Shown here: positions 24,991 through 33,742 of the stretch, in pieces | Position numbering within the stretch: position 1 is the first letter of the stretch | Layout: the number at the start of each line of letters is the position of its first letter | NCBI RefSeq assembly: GCF_900109525.1 | Contig: NZ_FOAN01000005.1 | Span: 1-64,000 of the forward strand | Reading direction: 5' to 3' | DNA: 64,000 nt | Source: Allobosea lupini | GTDB taxonomy: Bacteria; Pseudomonadota; Alphaproteobacteria; Rhizobiales; Beijerinckiaceae | The notes under the pieces: generated by a model | What the model was told of the DNA's origin: nothing | What the model saw: only the letters and a program-made list of their open reading frames with translations | Databases searched by the model: none | Made by a program: the position numbers and the translations under genes

Positions 24991-25943
24991 TGGAAGAACC
25001 TCGACTGGCTGGTGAACCGGGCTCCCGGCAGCGGCATGCCGGCGAGGCTGGAATCGATCGGTGGCGCGAAGGTGATGGGCCGGTTCGGTCCGGCCGCCAG
25101 CAGCACCGCCTCGAACACTTCGGCGATCGCAGCGATGTCCTTGGCGTGGTCGGATCCGTTCACCATGGCGCGCGCGCCGACATAGTTGCGGGACTTGCCG
25201 CTGAAATAGGTCGAGAACTTCCGGCCATTGGCGAACCCATCGCCGGTGAGCATGCCATGCGACATCACCGCATAGGCGATGGCGGGGGTCTTCACCAGTT
25301 CCGGGTCGAGCAGCAGATTGAGCCCCTGCCCGATCGCGGCGCCGGTCGTGGCATAATTCGACCACCAGGTCAGCTGGACATAGCCACGCCCGAAATAGGC
25401 GAGCTCGGTGCCGGTATCGTCATTGTAGGCCTTGACCGCGGCGCCGCCATCGACAGTGCCCATCTTGGCACCCTTGGTCAGCTTCGAGATCGCACCGCTT
25501 GCGGTGATCTTGAACTGGTCGCCATCCTGCTCGGTGACGCGGACGCTGCCATCGGCGAGCGTAGCGACCTTGACCGGCTCGTGATATTTGCGGCCCTTGC
25601 CATGGCCGACCTCGTCGACCGGCGCCATCGTCATCAGCCAGGCGCGACGCTTCAGCATCACCGCATTGCCCGCTTTGTCGACCAGCGGCTTGCCCTTCTT
25701 GTTCTTGGCCTGGACGAACTGCGTGACCGGGCTCGTCGTCTCCCAGGCGACGGTCGCCAGCATATAGGCCGCCCAGCGGATATCGGTGATGCTGGAGTCC
25801 CTGTTGATCAGGCGGAGCAGCACCAGCAGGTCGGGAATCGCATTGGCGTTGTAGCGCGGCTTCTTGCCGAAACGGTCCCGGAATTCCCGCTCGAAGATGC
25901 GTTCGTCGTAGGTTCCGACGTAGTGATAGGTAGCCGCCATCAT
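24987..25943 (-). CDS. GH19-like (chitinase/endolysin-fold) glycoside hydrolase
   Basis: The 318-residue protein contains YMLATVAWETTS, where the Glu matches the catalytic acid of family 19 enzymes, and YFGRGYVQLTWWSNYA, the second family hallmark. Many bacterial members with this fold cut peptidoglycan rather than chitin. No signal peptide is visible, so export would need another route or lysis. The ATG at 25943 has ggag 4 nt upstream; a longer TTG reading to 25991 adds 16 residues. It is coupled by an ATGA overlap to the exported DUF4087 gene. Confidence 0.78.
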   Translation of the reverse strand: MMAATYHYVGTYDERIFEREFRDRFGKKPRYNANAIPDLLVLLRLINRDSSITDIRWAAYMLATVAWETTSPVTQFVQAKNKKGKPLVDKAGNAVMLKRRAWLMTMAPVDEVGHGKGRKYHEPVKVATLADGSVRVTEQDGDQFKITASGAISKLTKGAKMGTVDGGAAVKAYNDDTGTELAYFGRGYVQLTWWSNYATTGAAIGQGLNLLLDPELVKTPAIAYAVMSHGMLTGDGFANGRKFSTYFSGKSRNYVGARAMVNGSDHAKDIAAIAEVFEAVLLAAGPNRPITFAPPIDSSLAGMPLPGARFTSQSRFFQ

Positions 25944-26008
25944 CCATCTCCATAGGCCCGTCGGTTCGGGCGTAAGGAGCGACTGCGACAAATAAGTGGC
26001 TCGGTTTT

Positions 26009-26911
26009 TTAAATCGCCAGCAGCAGTAGAGCACCGACGCCGGCGACGATCATCGCCATGCCCAAGAGCTCGCGCCAGCTCGTGCCTTCAGAGAAGATCC
26101 GGCGCGAGGCGATCTGCGCCAGCGGCACCTCGACCAGCGCAAGCGTGCGGACATTGGCCGCCGTGGTCAACGAGAAGCCGAGGAACCAGCATTGCGAGGC
26201 AGCAGCGCCGAGGAAGCCGGCAGTGAGCGAGCGACGCCAGTTGCGCAGGCTGAGGATCAGCGCCGGACGGTTGGCGACGAGCATGTAGAGCGTCAGGAGC
26301 AGGGTCTGCAGCGCCAGGCCAAGAGCGAGGATCGTCGTCGCCCGCATCAGGAAGTGCCCTTCCGGCAGCGTCTGGATCGCCCCGCGGAAGCCGATCGCCG
26401 ACAGCGCGAAGGCGGCGCCGGCACCGATCCCGAGCGCAGCCGGCCGCATCCCTGCCGCGCTGAGCTTGTCGCCCGGCTTCCACGACATCAGCACGACGCC
26501 GGCCGTCGCGACGACGATCGCCGCGAACTTCGGCCAGCCTAGCGCGTCGCCGAGCAGCGCCGCCCCGAACAGCGCGACCTGCACTGGCTCGGTCTTGGTG
26601 TAGGCTGTCGTCACCGCGAAGGAGCGCTCGCGCATCGCCGCCAGCATCAGCGCGGTGGCGAGAATCTGCGTCAGCGCACCGAAGACAGCGAAGCCGAAGG
26701 CACGCAGATCGGGCATCGGCGGCAGGGCGCCGCTCGCGAGGCAGACCAGAACGAGGAAGAGCAGCGCGAAGGGCAGGCCGAACAGGAAGCGCACCTGCGT
26801 CGCCCCGACGACGCCGATCACCTCCGTCAGCGAGCGCTGGGTCAGGTTGCGCGCGGTCTGGAGCAGCGAGGCGGCAAGCGTCACCGGTATCCACAGAAGG
26901 CTGAAGCTCAC
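26009..26911 (-). CDS. EamA/DMT family inner-membrane permease
   Basis: About ten hydrophobic helices in two EamA repeats fill this 300-residue protein, with the typical end-of-repeat pattern GVVLMSWKPG near the middle and GMAMIVAGVGALLLL at the end. Substrates of such permeases range from amino acids to metabolites and cannot be predicted. The start is uncertain: a GTG at 26911 gives the normal length but has no clear ribosome binding site, and the frame is open to 26977. Confidence 0.78.
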   Translation of the reverse strand: MSFSLLWIPVTLAASLLQTARNLTQRSLTEVIGVVGATQVRFLFGLPFALLFLVLVCLASGALPPMPDLRAFGFAVFGALTQILATALMLAAMRERSFAVTTAYTKTEPVQVALFGAALLGDALGWPKFAAIVVATAGVVLMSWKPGDKLSAAGMRPAALGIGAGAAFALSAIGFRGAIQTLPEGHFLMRATTILALGLALQTLLLTLYMLVANRPALILSLRNWRRSLTAGFLGAAASQCWFLGFSLTTAANVRTLALVEVPLAQIASRRIFSEGTSWRELLGMAMIVAGVGALLLLAI

Positions 26912-27097
26912 GCGCGGAGGTCCCGTAGAAAGAGCACCGCATTGCTTTGGACCGCCACGCCACGCTAGGCAAATCACCCGATGAAGGGTAGGTATGCGTC
27001 ATGAGCGAGGCAGGATTGTCGCCCGCCGTCTCGAAAATGCCTCAAGCGTCGCGTTGAAGCCCCAGGCCCCCGCCAAGACAGGTTCAGACCTCAGCCG

Positions 27098-28666
27098 ATG
27101 ATCTCATTCCGTCTCGCCGCCGGCGCCACGCTCGCCACGCTCCTCGCTGCCGCCGTCCCGGCGCAAGCCGGCACCAGCATCGTGGTCGACGCCTCGAGCG
27201 GCGCCGTCCTGTCGAGCGAGAACCCGACCCAGGCCTGGCATCCGGCCTCCACCACCAAGATGATGACGCTCTATCTCGCGCTCAAGGCCGTGCGCGAGGG
27301 CAGGATCGGACTTGAGACCGCGATCCCGGCCTCGAAGCTCGCCGCCAGCCAGCCGCGCGTGAAGGTCTATATCAAGGCCGGCCAGGAGATCACGCTCGAC
27401 AACGCCATGCGCATCATGATGGTGAAGTCGGCCAACGACATCGCCTATGTCATCGCCGAGGGTGTCGGCGGCAATGTCGAGACCTTCGTCTCGATGATGA
27501 ACGCCGAGGCCCAGCGGCTCGGCATGAACGACACGCATTTCGTCAACCCGAATGGCTGGCACCATCCTGACCAGCAGAGCAGCGCCCGCGACCTCGCCGT
27601 GCTCGCCATGGCCCTGATGAGCGAGTTCGGCCGCTACTCCGATTACTGGAACACCGGCGCGGTCCAGCTCGGCAAGCAGGTGCTCAACAACACCAACGGA
27701 CTGGTCGGCCGCTATTACGGCGTCAGCGGCATGAAGACCGGCTTCGTCTGCGCCTCCGGCTTCAATGTCGTCACCACCGCCACGCGCAATGGCCGCACGC
27801 TGATCGCCGTCGTGATGGGCGCCAGCTCCGGTGCGGAGCGCACCGTCAAGGCAGCGCAATTGCTCGACGACGGCTTTGGCAAATGGGGTGGCTTCGGCGG
27901 CAGCGTTACCGGCATGCCGTCCGGCAATGGCGGGCGTGCCTACAGCATCTGCGACAGCGTCCGCCGCGGCGGCCACGCGCTCGGCGACGACGCCGAGACA
28001 TCGGGGCCGATCAGCTTCATTTCGACGAACAGCGGCGTCGGCGGCAATGCCGAGGGAACCTCCGACCGCTTTGCCGCGGCAGTGCCGCAGGGCGGCGGCT
28101 CCGGCTCGGTGCTGACCCGCGCCCCCTCCGGCCGCATCACGCTCGGCCCCCGCGCCAAGTTCGAGCCGATCCAGGTTTCCTTCGGCCGCACCCCGGGCTC
28201 GGCTTCGGCGCCGCTCGCCGCCAATGTCGTGGCCAGGCCCGACACCCAGGTCGCGCGCGAGACGATCCAGCCGGGCGCGCCCGTCGCCGCCGGCCTCGTC
28301 GCCGGCAACCGCACCTTCTCGCGCAATGGCGCGATCCCGCCGGCCTCCTCCGCCTTCGCGCCGGTTGCGCCGACGCAGGAGGAGACGCCCGCTACTGCGG
28401 CGCTCGGCTCCGGCCCGATGCGCCTGCAGGGCGCGATCCAGCCCGGCGCCGCGACGCCCGCCAGCCTGCGCCCGGGCGCAGCCGCCGGAATCAAGGCTGC
28501 GAACAAGCCGGCTGCCAAGCCATTGCTGACCAGGTCGAAGCAGGAAAAGGCGGAGCCTGCCAAGGCCAAGCCGAGCCAGGCGCAGGCCAAGCCGCTGGCG
28601 AAGCCTGCGGCCCGCCCTGGGACGAAGCCCGCCGCCAAGCCTGACGCCTCCAAGCCCGACGCCTGA
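27098..28666 (+). CDS. Penicillin-binding D-alanyl-D-alanine carboxypeptidase (S11 family)
   Basis: The 522-residue protein has a signal peptide (cleavage near PAQAG, residue 24) and all three catalytic motifs: Ser51-T-T-Lys54, Ser111-A-Asn113 and Lys213-T-Gly215. It trims the terminal D-Ala of peptidoglycan in the periplasm. After the catalytic domain (about 25-270) comes a long Ala/Pro/Lys-rich tail (about 300-522), probably disordered and not the beta-domain plus amphipathic helix of DacA/PBP5. An EamA gene starts 14 nt later. Confidence 0.92.
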   Translation: MISFRLAAGATLATLLAAAVPAQAGTSIVVDASSGAVLSSENPTQAWHPASTTKMMTLYLALKAVREGRIGLETAIPASKLAASQPRVKVYIKAGQEITLDNAMRIMMVKSANDIAYVIAEGVGGNVETFVSMMNAEAQRLGMNDTHFVNPNGWHHPDQQSSARDLAVLAMALMSEFGRYSDYWNTGAVQLGKQVLNNTNGLVGRYYGVSGMKTGFVCASGFNVVTTATRNGRTLIAVVMGASSGAERTVKAAQLLDDGFGKWGGFGGSVTGMPSGNGGRAYSICDSVRRGGHALGDDAETSGPISFISTNSGVGGNAEGTSDRFAAAVPQGGGSGSVLTRAPSGRITLGPRAKFEPIQVSFGRTPGSASAPLAANVVARPDTQVARETIQPGAPVAAGLVAGNRTFSRNGAIPPASSAFAPVAPTQEETPATAALGSGPMRLQGAIQPGAATPASLRPGAAAGIKAANKPAAKPLLTRSKQEKAEPAKAKPSQAQAKPLAKPAARPGTKPAAKPDASKPDA

Positions 28667-28680
28667 TCCGTCCGGCTGAC

Positions 28681-29589
28681 ATGCACGAGCGCGGCGCCTC
28701 CTCGGCCCAGCATGGCCTTGCGCTGGCGCTCGGCTCCGCCGCCGCCTTCGGCACCAATATCGTCAGCGCCCAGCTCGCCGGCCATGCCGGATTGAGCGGG
28801 CCGCTCATCGTCTTCTACCGCGTCTTCCTGATGCTGGCGCTCGTCATCGGCGCGACGCTGATCTGGCGCGCCAGCCTCGTCGTGCCGCGCCGGCGCTGGT
28901 CGGCGCTCGCCTTGTTCGGCCTGAGCACGGCGCTCACCGCTTGCGCCTATCTCTCCTCGGTCGCCTTCCTGCCGATCACGGTGGCGGCCGTGGTGTTTTA
29001 TACCTTTCCCATCCTGATCGTTCTCGCCGAGCCGTTCCTCTCCCCAGCCCGCTTCAGCCTCGACCGGGTCGTGATCGCGCTTGTCGCCTTTCTCGGCGTC
29101 GCCATGGTGGTCGGGCCCGACTGGCACGGGCTCGACCCGCGCGGGCTGGCTCTCGCGCTCGCCGCCAGCGTGCTGGCCGCGGTGCAGTTCTTCTCGGCAG
29201 CGCGCTGCGCCGACACCGGCACCATTCCAAAACTGTTCTGGTCGCATCTCGTCATCCTGCCGGTGACGCTGGCGATCCTCGCTCTCACCGGCCTGTTCCA
29301 GCTGCCTTCGGCGCTGCTGCTCGCACCGGTCGCGGTCGCGGTGACGATCGGTGGCTATCTGATCGGCTTCCTGCTCCAGGTGATGGCGCTCGCCCGCGTC
29401 GCGCCCGGCCCAGCTGCGCTCGCTTTCTGCGCCGAGCCGGTCTTCGCCGTCGCGATCGCCGCGGTCTTCCTCGGCGAGCGCGTCGGCGCGCTGCAATATG
29501 CCGGCGGCGCCCTTGTCGTCGCCGCGATCATCGCCAATGTAATATTGGAACAAAAGCGAGCCCGCCGATTGCCGGCGGTGGCCGTGTAG
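28681..29589 (+). CDS. EamA/DMT family permease
   Basis: This 302-residue protein has ten hydrophobic segments in two EamA halves, with the pattern FLPITVAAVVFYTFPILIVL in the first repeat and FCAEPVFAVAIAAVFLGERVG in the second. It begins 14 nt after the carboxypeptidase and ends 15 nt before the CobW gene, so the three probably form one transcript. Transported compound unknown. Confidence 0.87.
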   Translation: MHERGASSAQHGLALALGSAAAFGTNIVSAQLAGHAGLSGPLIVFYRVFLMLALVIGATLIWRASLVVPRRRWSALALFGLSTALTACAYLSSVAFLPITVAAVVFYTFPILIVLAEPFLSPARFSLDRVVIALVAFLGVAMVVGPDWHGLDPRGLALALAASVLAAVQFFSAARCADTGTIPKLFWSHLVILPVTLAILALTGLFQLPSALLLAPVAVAVTIGGYLIGFLLQVMALARVAPGPAALAFCAEPVFAVAIAAVFLGERVGALQYAGGALVVAAIIANVILEQKRARRLPAVAV

Positions 29590-29604
29590 GGAAGCTGACC
29601 ACCG

Positions 29605-30741
29605 ATGTCCGAGCAGTCCGTCCGCCCCGAACAGATCCCGCTGACGCTGCTGACCGGCTTCCTGGGCGCCGGCAAGACCACACTGCTCAACCGGCTGCTC
29701 AAGGACCCGGCACTGGCCGACACGGTCGTGCTGGTCAACGAGTTCGGCGAGATCGGCCTCGACCACCTCTTCGTCGAGGGCATCGAGGACGGCATGATCC
29801 TGCTCGCCTCGGGCTGCCTGTGCTGCACCATCCGCGACGACCTGATCGTCACGCTCGAGGATCTGCTGCGCCGCCTCGACAATGGCCGCGTAGCGCCGTT
29901 CAGGCGCCTGGTGATCGAGACCACCGGCCTCGCCGACCCTGCGCCGGTCCTCAATGTGCTGATCAACCACCCCTATCTCGCCATGCGCTTCAGGCTCGAC
30001 GGCGTCGTCACGGTGGTCGACGCGGTCAACGGCATGGCCACGCTCGACGCCCACCCCGAGGCGCTCCGCCAGGTCGTCGCCGCCGACCGGCTGGTTCTGA
30101 GCAAGACCGATATCGCGACCGACGGCGCAGCGGTCGCGGCGCTGCGCAAGCGGCTGGGCGACCTCAACCCGGGTATTGAAATCCTCGCGCCCGAAGCCCC
30201 TGCCGAAGCGATCATCGGCGCCGGCCTCTACGACATCGCCGAACGCCCGGACGACTTGCGCCGCTGGCTCGCAGCGGAAGCGTTGGGCGGCGATGATCAC
30301 GACCATGACCACGATCATGGCGACGCCGACGGGCACCACCATCATCACGGCGGGGATGGCCATCATCATCATCACCACGACGTCAATCGCCACGACGCCA
30401 GCATCCGCGCCTTCACCCTGACCGCCGAGGCGCCGATCCGCGAGGCGACCTTCGACCTGTTCTGGACCCTGCTGCGCTCGACCCATGGCGCCAAGCTGCT
30501 GCGACTGAAGGGGCTGGTCGCCCTTGCCGAACACCCCGAAGGCCCGCTCCTCGTCCATGCCGTCCAGCAGATCCTGCACCCGCCGGTGCTGCTGCCGGCT
30601 TGGCCCGACACCGACCATTGCTCCCGCCTCGTCCTGATCGTGAGGGATCTGGAAGAAGAGACGGTGGCTCGCCTCTGGTCGGCCTTCCTAGGCCGCGCCG
30701 CGCCCGCCCAGTCCGAGCCTCACCACCACCATCACGCCTGA
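29605..30741 (+). CDS. CobW/COG0523 family GTPase, putative metal (zinc) chaperone
   Basis: The 378-residue G3E GTPase has Walker A GFLGAGKTT (18-26), the family metal-binding motif Cys71-Leu-Cys73-Cys74, LSKTD (about 165-169) for guanine recognition, and a CobW C-terminal domain. A His/Asp-rich loop (about 230-263) and a terminal run of five histidines supply further metal sites. Such proteins deliver zinc or cobalt to client enzymes, usually under metal scarcity. No Zur box or cobalamin gene is adjacent, so the metal is inferred as zinc from the His-rich loop. Confidence 0.9.
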   Translation: MSEQSVRPEQIPLTLLTGFLGAGKTTLLNRLLKDPALADTVVLVNEFGEIGLDHLFVEGIEDGMILLASGCLCCTIRDDLIVTLEDLLRRLDNGRVAPFRRLVIETTGLADPAPVLNVLINHPYLAMRFRLDGVVTVVDAVNGMATLDAHPEALRQVVAADRLVLSKTDIATDGAAVAALRKRLGDLNPGIEILAPEAPAEAIIGAGLYDIAERPDDLRRWLAAEALGGDDHDHDHDHGDADGHHHHHGGDGHHHHHHDVNRHDASIRAFTLTAEAPIREATFDLFWTLLRSTHGAKLLRLKGLVALAEHPEGPLLVHAVQQILHPPVLLPAWPDTDHCSRLVLIVRDLEEETVARLWSAFLGRAAPAQSEPHHHHHA

Positions 30742-30944
30742 CTGGCTCCGAGCACCGGGCTCTCCTGCGTCTTTCCGAGGCAGCCCGCAGGGCTGAGCCC
30801 AGAATGACGCCGAGTGGCTATTCTCAACATCCCGACGGCCCGCTTCTTGGTTCGTCACGCGCAGACCCTGTCCCGCCCCGCGTCCACGTGCCGATCCGGC
30901 ACGGAAGCGCACCGAAGCGGGGCGAGCCGCGAAAGGGCTGCGCC

Positions 30945-32030
30945 ATGCCGAACCTCGCTGCATTCCCGGCTGCGCCGGAGGAGACCGTGCCGAAGACTGC
31001 CGTCTCCAGCCCGGCCGGCCTGACGATCGAGCGCCGCCCGCTCGCTGCCTGCGCCGCCATCGAGACCGAATGGCGCGACCTCGCCGGCCGCGCCATCGAG
31101 CTGAACCCGTTCTGCGAGCCCGATTTCGCGTTGCCCGCCGCGCAGCATCTCGTCGACTTCCGAGACGTCTCCGTGCTGCTGTTCTGGGATGGCCCCACCG
31201 CGCCACGCCGCCTGCTCGGCTTCGTGCCGGCCCGCCTCAGGCGCAGGCTGCTGGGCCAGGACGAGCTGATCGGCTGGAACAATCCCCGGCTCGGCCTCGC
31301 CACGCCGCTGATCGACATCGACCAGGTGGAACGCGTCGTTGCTGCCCTGCTCCACGCGCCTGGCCGCTGGGGCCTCGCCGATACGCAGAACCTGCAGCTG
31401 AGCCGTCTCGATCTCGACGGCCCGCTGCTGCACGGCCTGTTGCAGGCAGCCCAGCGCACCAGCCATGCCGCTGCCATTGAGCCGGCCTCCGCACCAGCCT
31501 CCCCGCCGACGCCGGATCTCGCGGCCCTGCGTCACGGCCTGTCACGCCATGGCAAGCTCTCCTTTGCCGAATCGGCCTCGCGCCAGGACCTGCGCGACAT
31601 GGTCGAGCTCCATCTGGCGCTCGAAGCCTCTGGCTCGCTGGCGCGCGCCGGCGGCGCTGCGCTTCAGGACATCCGCGAAAGCGCCTTCCTGCGCGCCATG
31701 ACCCGCAATCTGGCGCGCGGCCATCGCTGCCGGGTCGGCCTGCTGAGCCTCGACGACAAGCCGGTCGCGGGCGCAATCCTGATCGGCAAGAGCCCGCGCC
31801 TCTGGCTCTATTCGGGCGCGCAGGACGAGCGCTTCGCCAGCTTCGCCCCGTTGGCCCAGCTCGTCGCCTGGCTCGGCCGCCGCGGCCGCCAGCGCGAGAT
31901 TCTTGCCGACCTGCCCGGCCTCAACGCCGTCACGCTGTCGCAGCGCCTCGGTGACGTCCGCCTCTCCGTGACGGCGAAAGCTACGCGCCGCCCGACGCCT
32001 TTCACCCGGCGTCGCGCAGCAGCCGCCTGA
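30945..32030 (+). CDS. GNAT-fold (BioF2/FemAB-like) acyltransferase-like protein
   Basis: This 361-residue protein resembles the CelD/BcsL-type acetyltransferases: WRDLAGRAIELNPFCEPDFALPAA near the start, then FSESASRQDLRDMVELHLALEASGS-like sequence and a C-terminal CRVGLLSLDDKPVAGAILIG. Proteins of this kind modify polysaccharides or transfer amino acids, but no exopolysaccharide genes are close. The ATG at 30945 has gaaaggg upstream. Its 3' end overlaps the converging acyl-CoA synthetase gene by 29 nt. Confidence 0.72.
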   Translation: MPNLAAFPAAPEETVPKTAVSSPAGLTIERRPLAACAAIETEWRDLAGRAIELNPFCEPDFALPAAQHLVDFRDVSVLLFWDGPTAPRRLLGFVPARLRRRLLGQDELIGWNNPRLGLATPLIDIDQVERVVAALLHAPGRWGLADTQNLQLSRLDLDGPLLHGLLQAAQRTSHAAAIEPASAPASPPTPDLAALRHGLSRHGKLSFAESASRQDLRDMVELHLALEASGSLARAGGAALQDIRESAFLRAMTRNLARGHRCRVGLLSLDDKPVAGAILIGKSPRLWLYSGAQDERFASFAPLAQLVAWLGRRGRQREILADLPGLNAVTLSQRLGDVRLSVTAKATRRPTPFTRRRAAAA

Positions 32031-33618
32031 TGATCTTGCCGGTGGTGGTCATCGGCAATTCCTCGCGGAACTCGATCTCGCGCGGGTATTCATGCGCCGC
32101 GAGCCGCTCGCGCACGAAACCCTGGATCTCCGCGACAAGCTCCGTCGTCGGCGAGTAGCCCGGCTTCGGCACGATGAAGGCCTTGACGATCTCGGTGCGC
32201 AGCGCGTCAGGCTTGCCGACCACCGCCGCGAGTGCCACCGCCGGATGGCGCAACAGGCAGTCCTCGATCTCGCTCGGCCCGATCCGGTAGCCTGACGAGG
32301 TGATGACGTCGTCGTCGCGGCCGACGAAGCGGATATAGCCCTGCGCATCCTGCGAGCCCTGGTCGCCCGTCGTCATCCAGTCGCCGATGAACTTGGCCTC
32401 CGTCGCCTCGGGCTTGCGCCAGTAGTGCAGGAACATCACCGGATCGGGCCGGCGCACCGCGATCTGCCCCTCCTCTTCCGGCTCGCAGATGCTGCCGTCT
32501 GGCCGGATCACCGCGACCTCATGGCCCGGCACCGCTTTGCCGATGAAGCCCGGCTTGACCACCCCGATCGCGGCGCAGGAGGCGAGCACGAGATTGCACT
32601 CGGTCTGGCCGTAGAACTCGTTGATCGTCAGGCCGAGCTTCTCGCGGCCCCAGGCCAGTGTCTCGGCGCCGAGCGCCTCGCCGCCCGACGCGACCGTGCG
32701 CAGCTTGAGATCATAGCGCCCGCGCGGATTCTCGACTGCGCGCAGCATCCGCAACGCCGTCGGCGGGATGAAGCAGTTGCGCACGCCCAGATCCGCCATC
32801 AGCCGCAGTGCTTCATCGGGATCGAACTTGGCCGCTGGCCGCGCCACGATCGGGACACCGTGATGCAGCGCCGGCAGGAGATTGTTGAGCAGGCCGCCGG
32901 CCCAGGCCCAGTCCGCCGGCGTCCAGAGCAGGTCGCCCGGCTGCGGCAGGAACTCGTGCGGCATCTCAACGCCCGGCAGATGGCCGAGCATCACCCGGTG
33001 ACCATGCAGCGCACCCTTGGCATTGCCGGTGGTGCCTGAGGTGTAGATCATCAGCGCCGGATCGTCCGGCCCGCTGTCGACCGGCGCGAAATCATCGCTT
33101 TCCGCTTCCAGCAGCCGCGCGAGCCCATCAGCCCTTCCGTCCGGCCCGTCGGCCGAGATCACCAGCTCGAGGTCCGGCAGCGGCTCCTCGATCTGGCCGA
33201 GCTTGGCAAGCCCGGCCGCATTGGTGATCAGCGCCTTCGCCCCGCAATCGCGCAGGCGGTAGGACAGCGCGTCCGCACCGAACAAGGCCGCCAGCGGCAC
33301 CGCAATGGCGCCGAGCTTGTAGGCTGCCATATGTGCGATCGGCACCAGGCGCCCTTGCGGCAACAGGATCGCGACCCGGTCGCCTTCGCCGACACCGCGC
33401 TTGCGCAGCGCATTCGCAAGGCGGTTCGACTGCACCCGCAACTCGCCATAGCTGACCGGCACGATCGACCAGTCGGGCTGAACCTCCAGGATCGCGATCT
33501 TCCCGGGATCGACCGCGGCCCAGCGATCGCAGCAATCGACGCCGATATTGTAGCGCTCCGGAATCCGCCAACGGAAAGCAGCGCGCAGGCGCTCATAGTC
33601 ACGGATGTCGGGAAGCAT
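32002..33618 (-). CDS. AMP-dependent acyl-CoA synthetase (acetyl/medium-chain type)
   Basis: The 538-residue adenylating enzyme has the P-loop-like YTSGTTGNAKGALHGH (near 185-200), the NEFYGQTE adenine-binding segment, GDQG and the hinge region, and the C-terminal PMTTTGKIIRR with the catalytic Lys. The lineage resembles the acyl-CoA synthetase MACS group. It activates a carboxylic acid to its CoA thioester in the cytoplasm. The ATG at 33618 is set by homology; no strong ribosome binding site is seen. A binding-protein gene lies upstream on the same strand. Confidence 0.9.
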   Translation of the reverse strand: MLPDIRDYERLRAAFRWRIPERYNIGVDCCDRWAAVDPGKIAILEVQPDWSIVPVSYGELRVQSNRLANALRKRGVGEGDRVAILLPQGRLVPIAHMAAYKLGAIAVPLAALFGADALSYRLRDCGAKALITNAAGLAKLGQIEEPLPDLELVISADGPDGRADGLARLLEAESDDFAPVDSGPDDPALMIYTSGTTGNAKGALHGHRVMLGHLPGVEMPHEFLPQPGDLLWTPADWAWAGGLLNNLLPALHHGVPIVARPAAKFDPDEALRLMADLGVRNCFIPPTALRMLRAVENPRGRYDLKLRTVASGGEALGAETLAWGREKLGLTINEFYGQTECNLVLASCAAIGVVKPGFIGKAVPGHEVAVIRPDGSICEPEEEGQIAVRRPDPVMFLHYWRKPEATEAKFIGDWMTTGDQGSQDAQGYIRFVGRDDDVITSSGYRIGPSEIEDCLLRHPAVALAAVVGKPDALRTEIVKAFIVPKPGYSPTTELVAEIQGFVRERLAAHEYPREIEFREELPMTTTGKIIRRLLRDAG

Positions 33619-33742
33619 GCGGCAGGCCCAGGATGACGGATCGAGCATACGCCGGTCGGCGCCCGCTCTTGCAAAAAGCGGCGCACGATATGCGAAGCCG
33701 AAAGCCGCTGTCACCTTGGCCTAAGGTCAACTGCCCGGCCGG

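Noticed and set aside
27940..30618. Long open frame opposite the carboxypeptidase/EamA/CobW genes (892 codons)
   Set aside because: Antisense shadow; no motif, and three real genes occupy the other strand.
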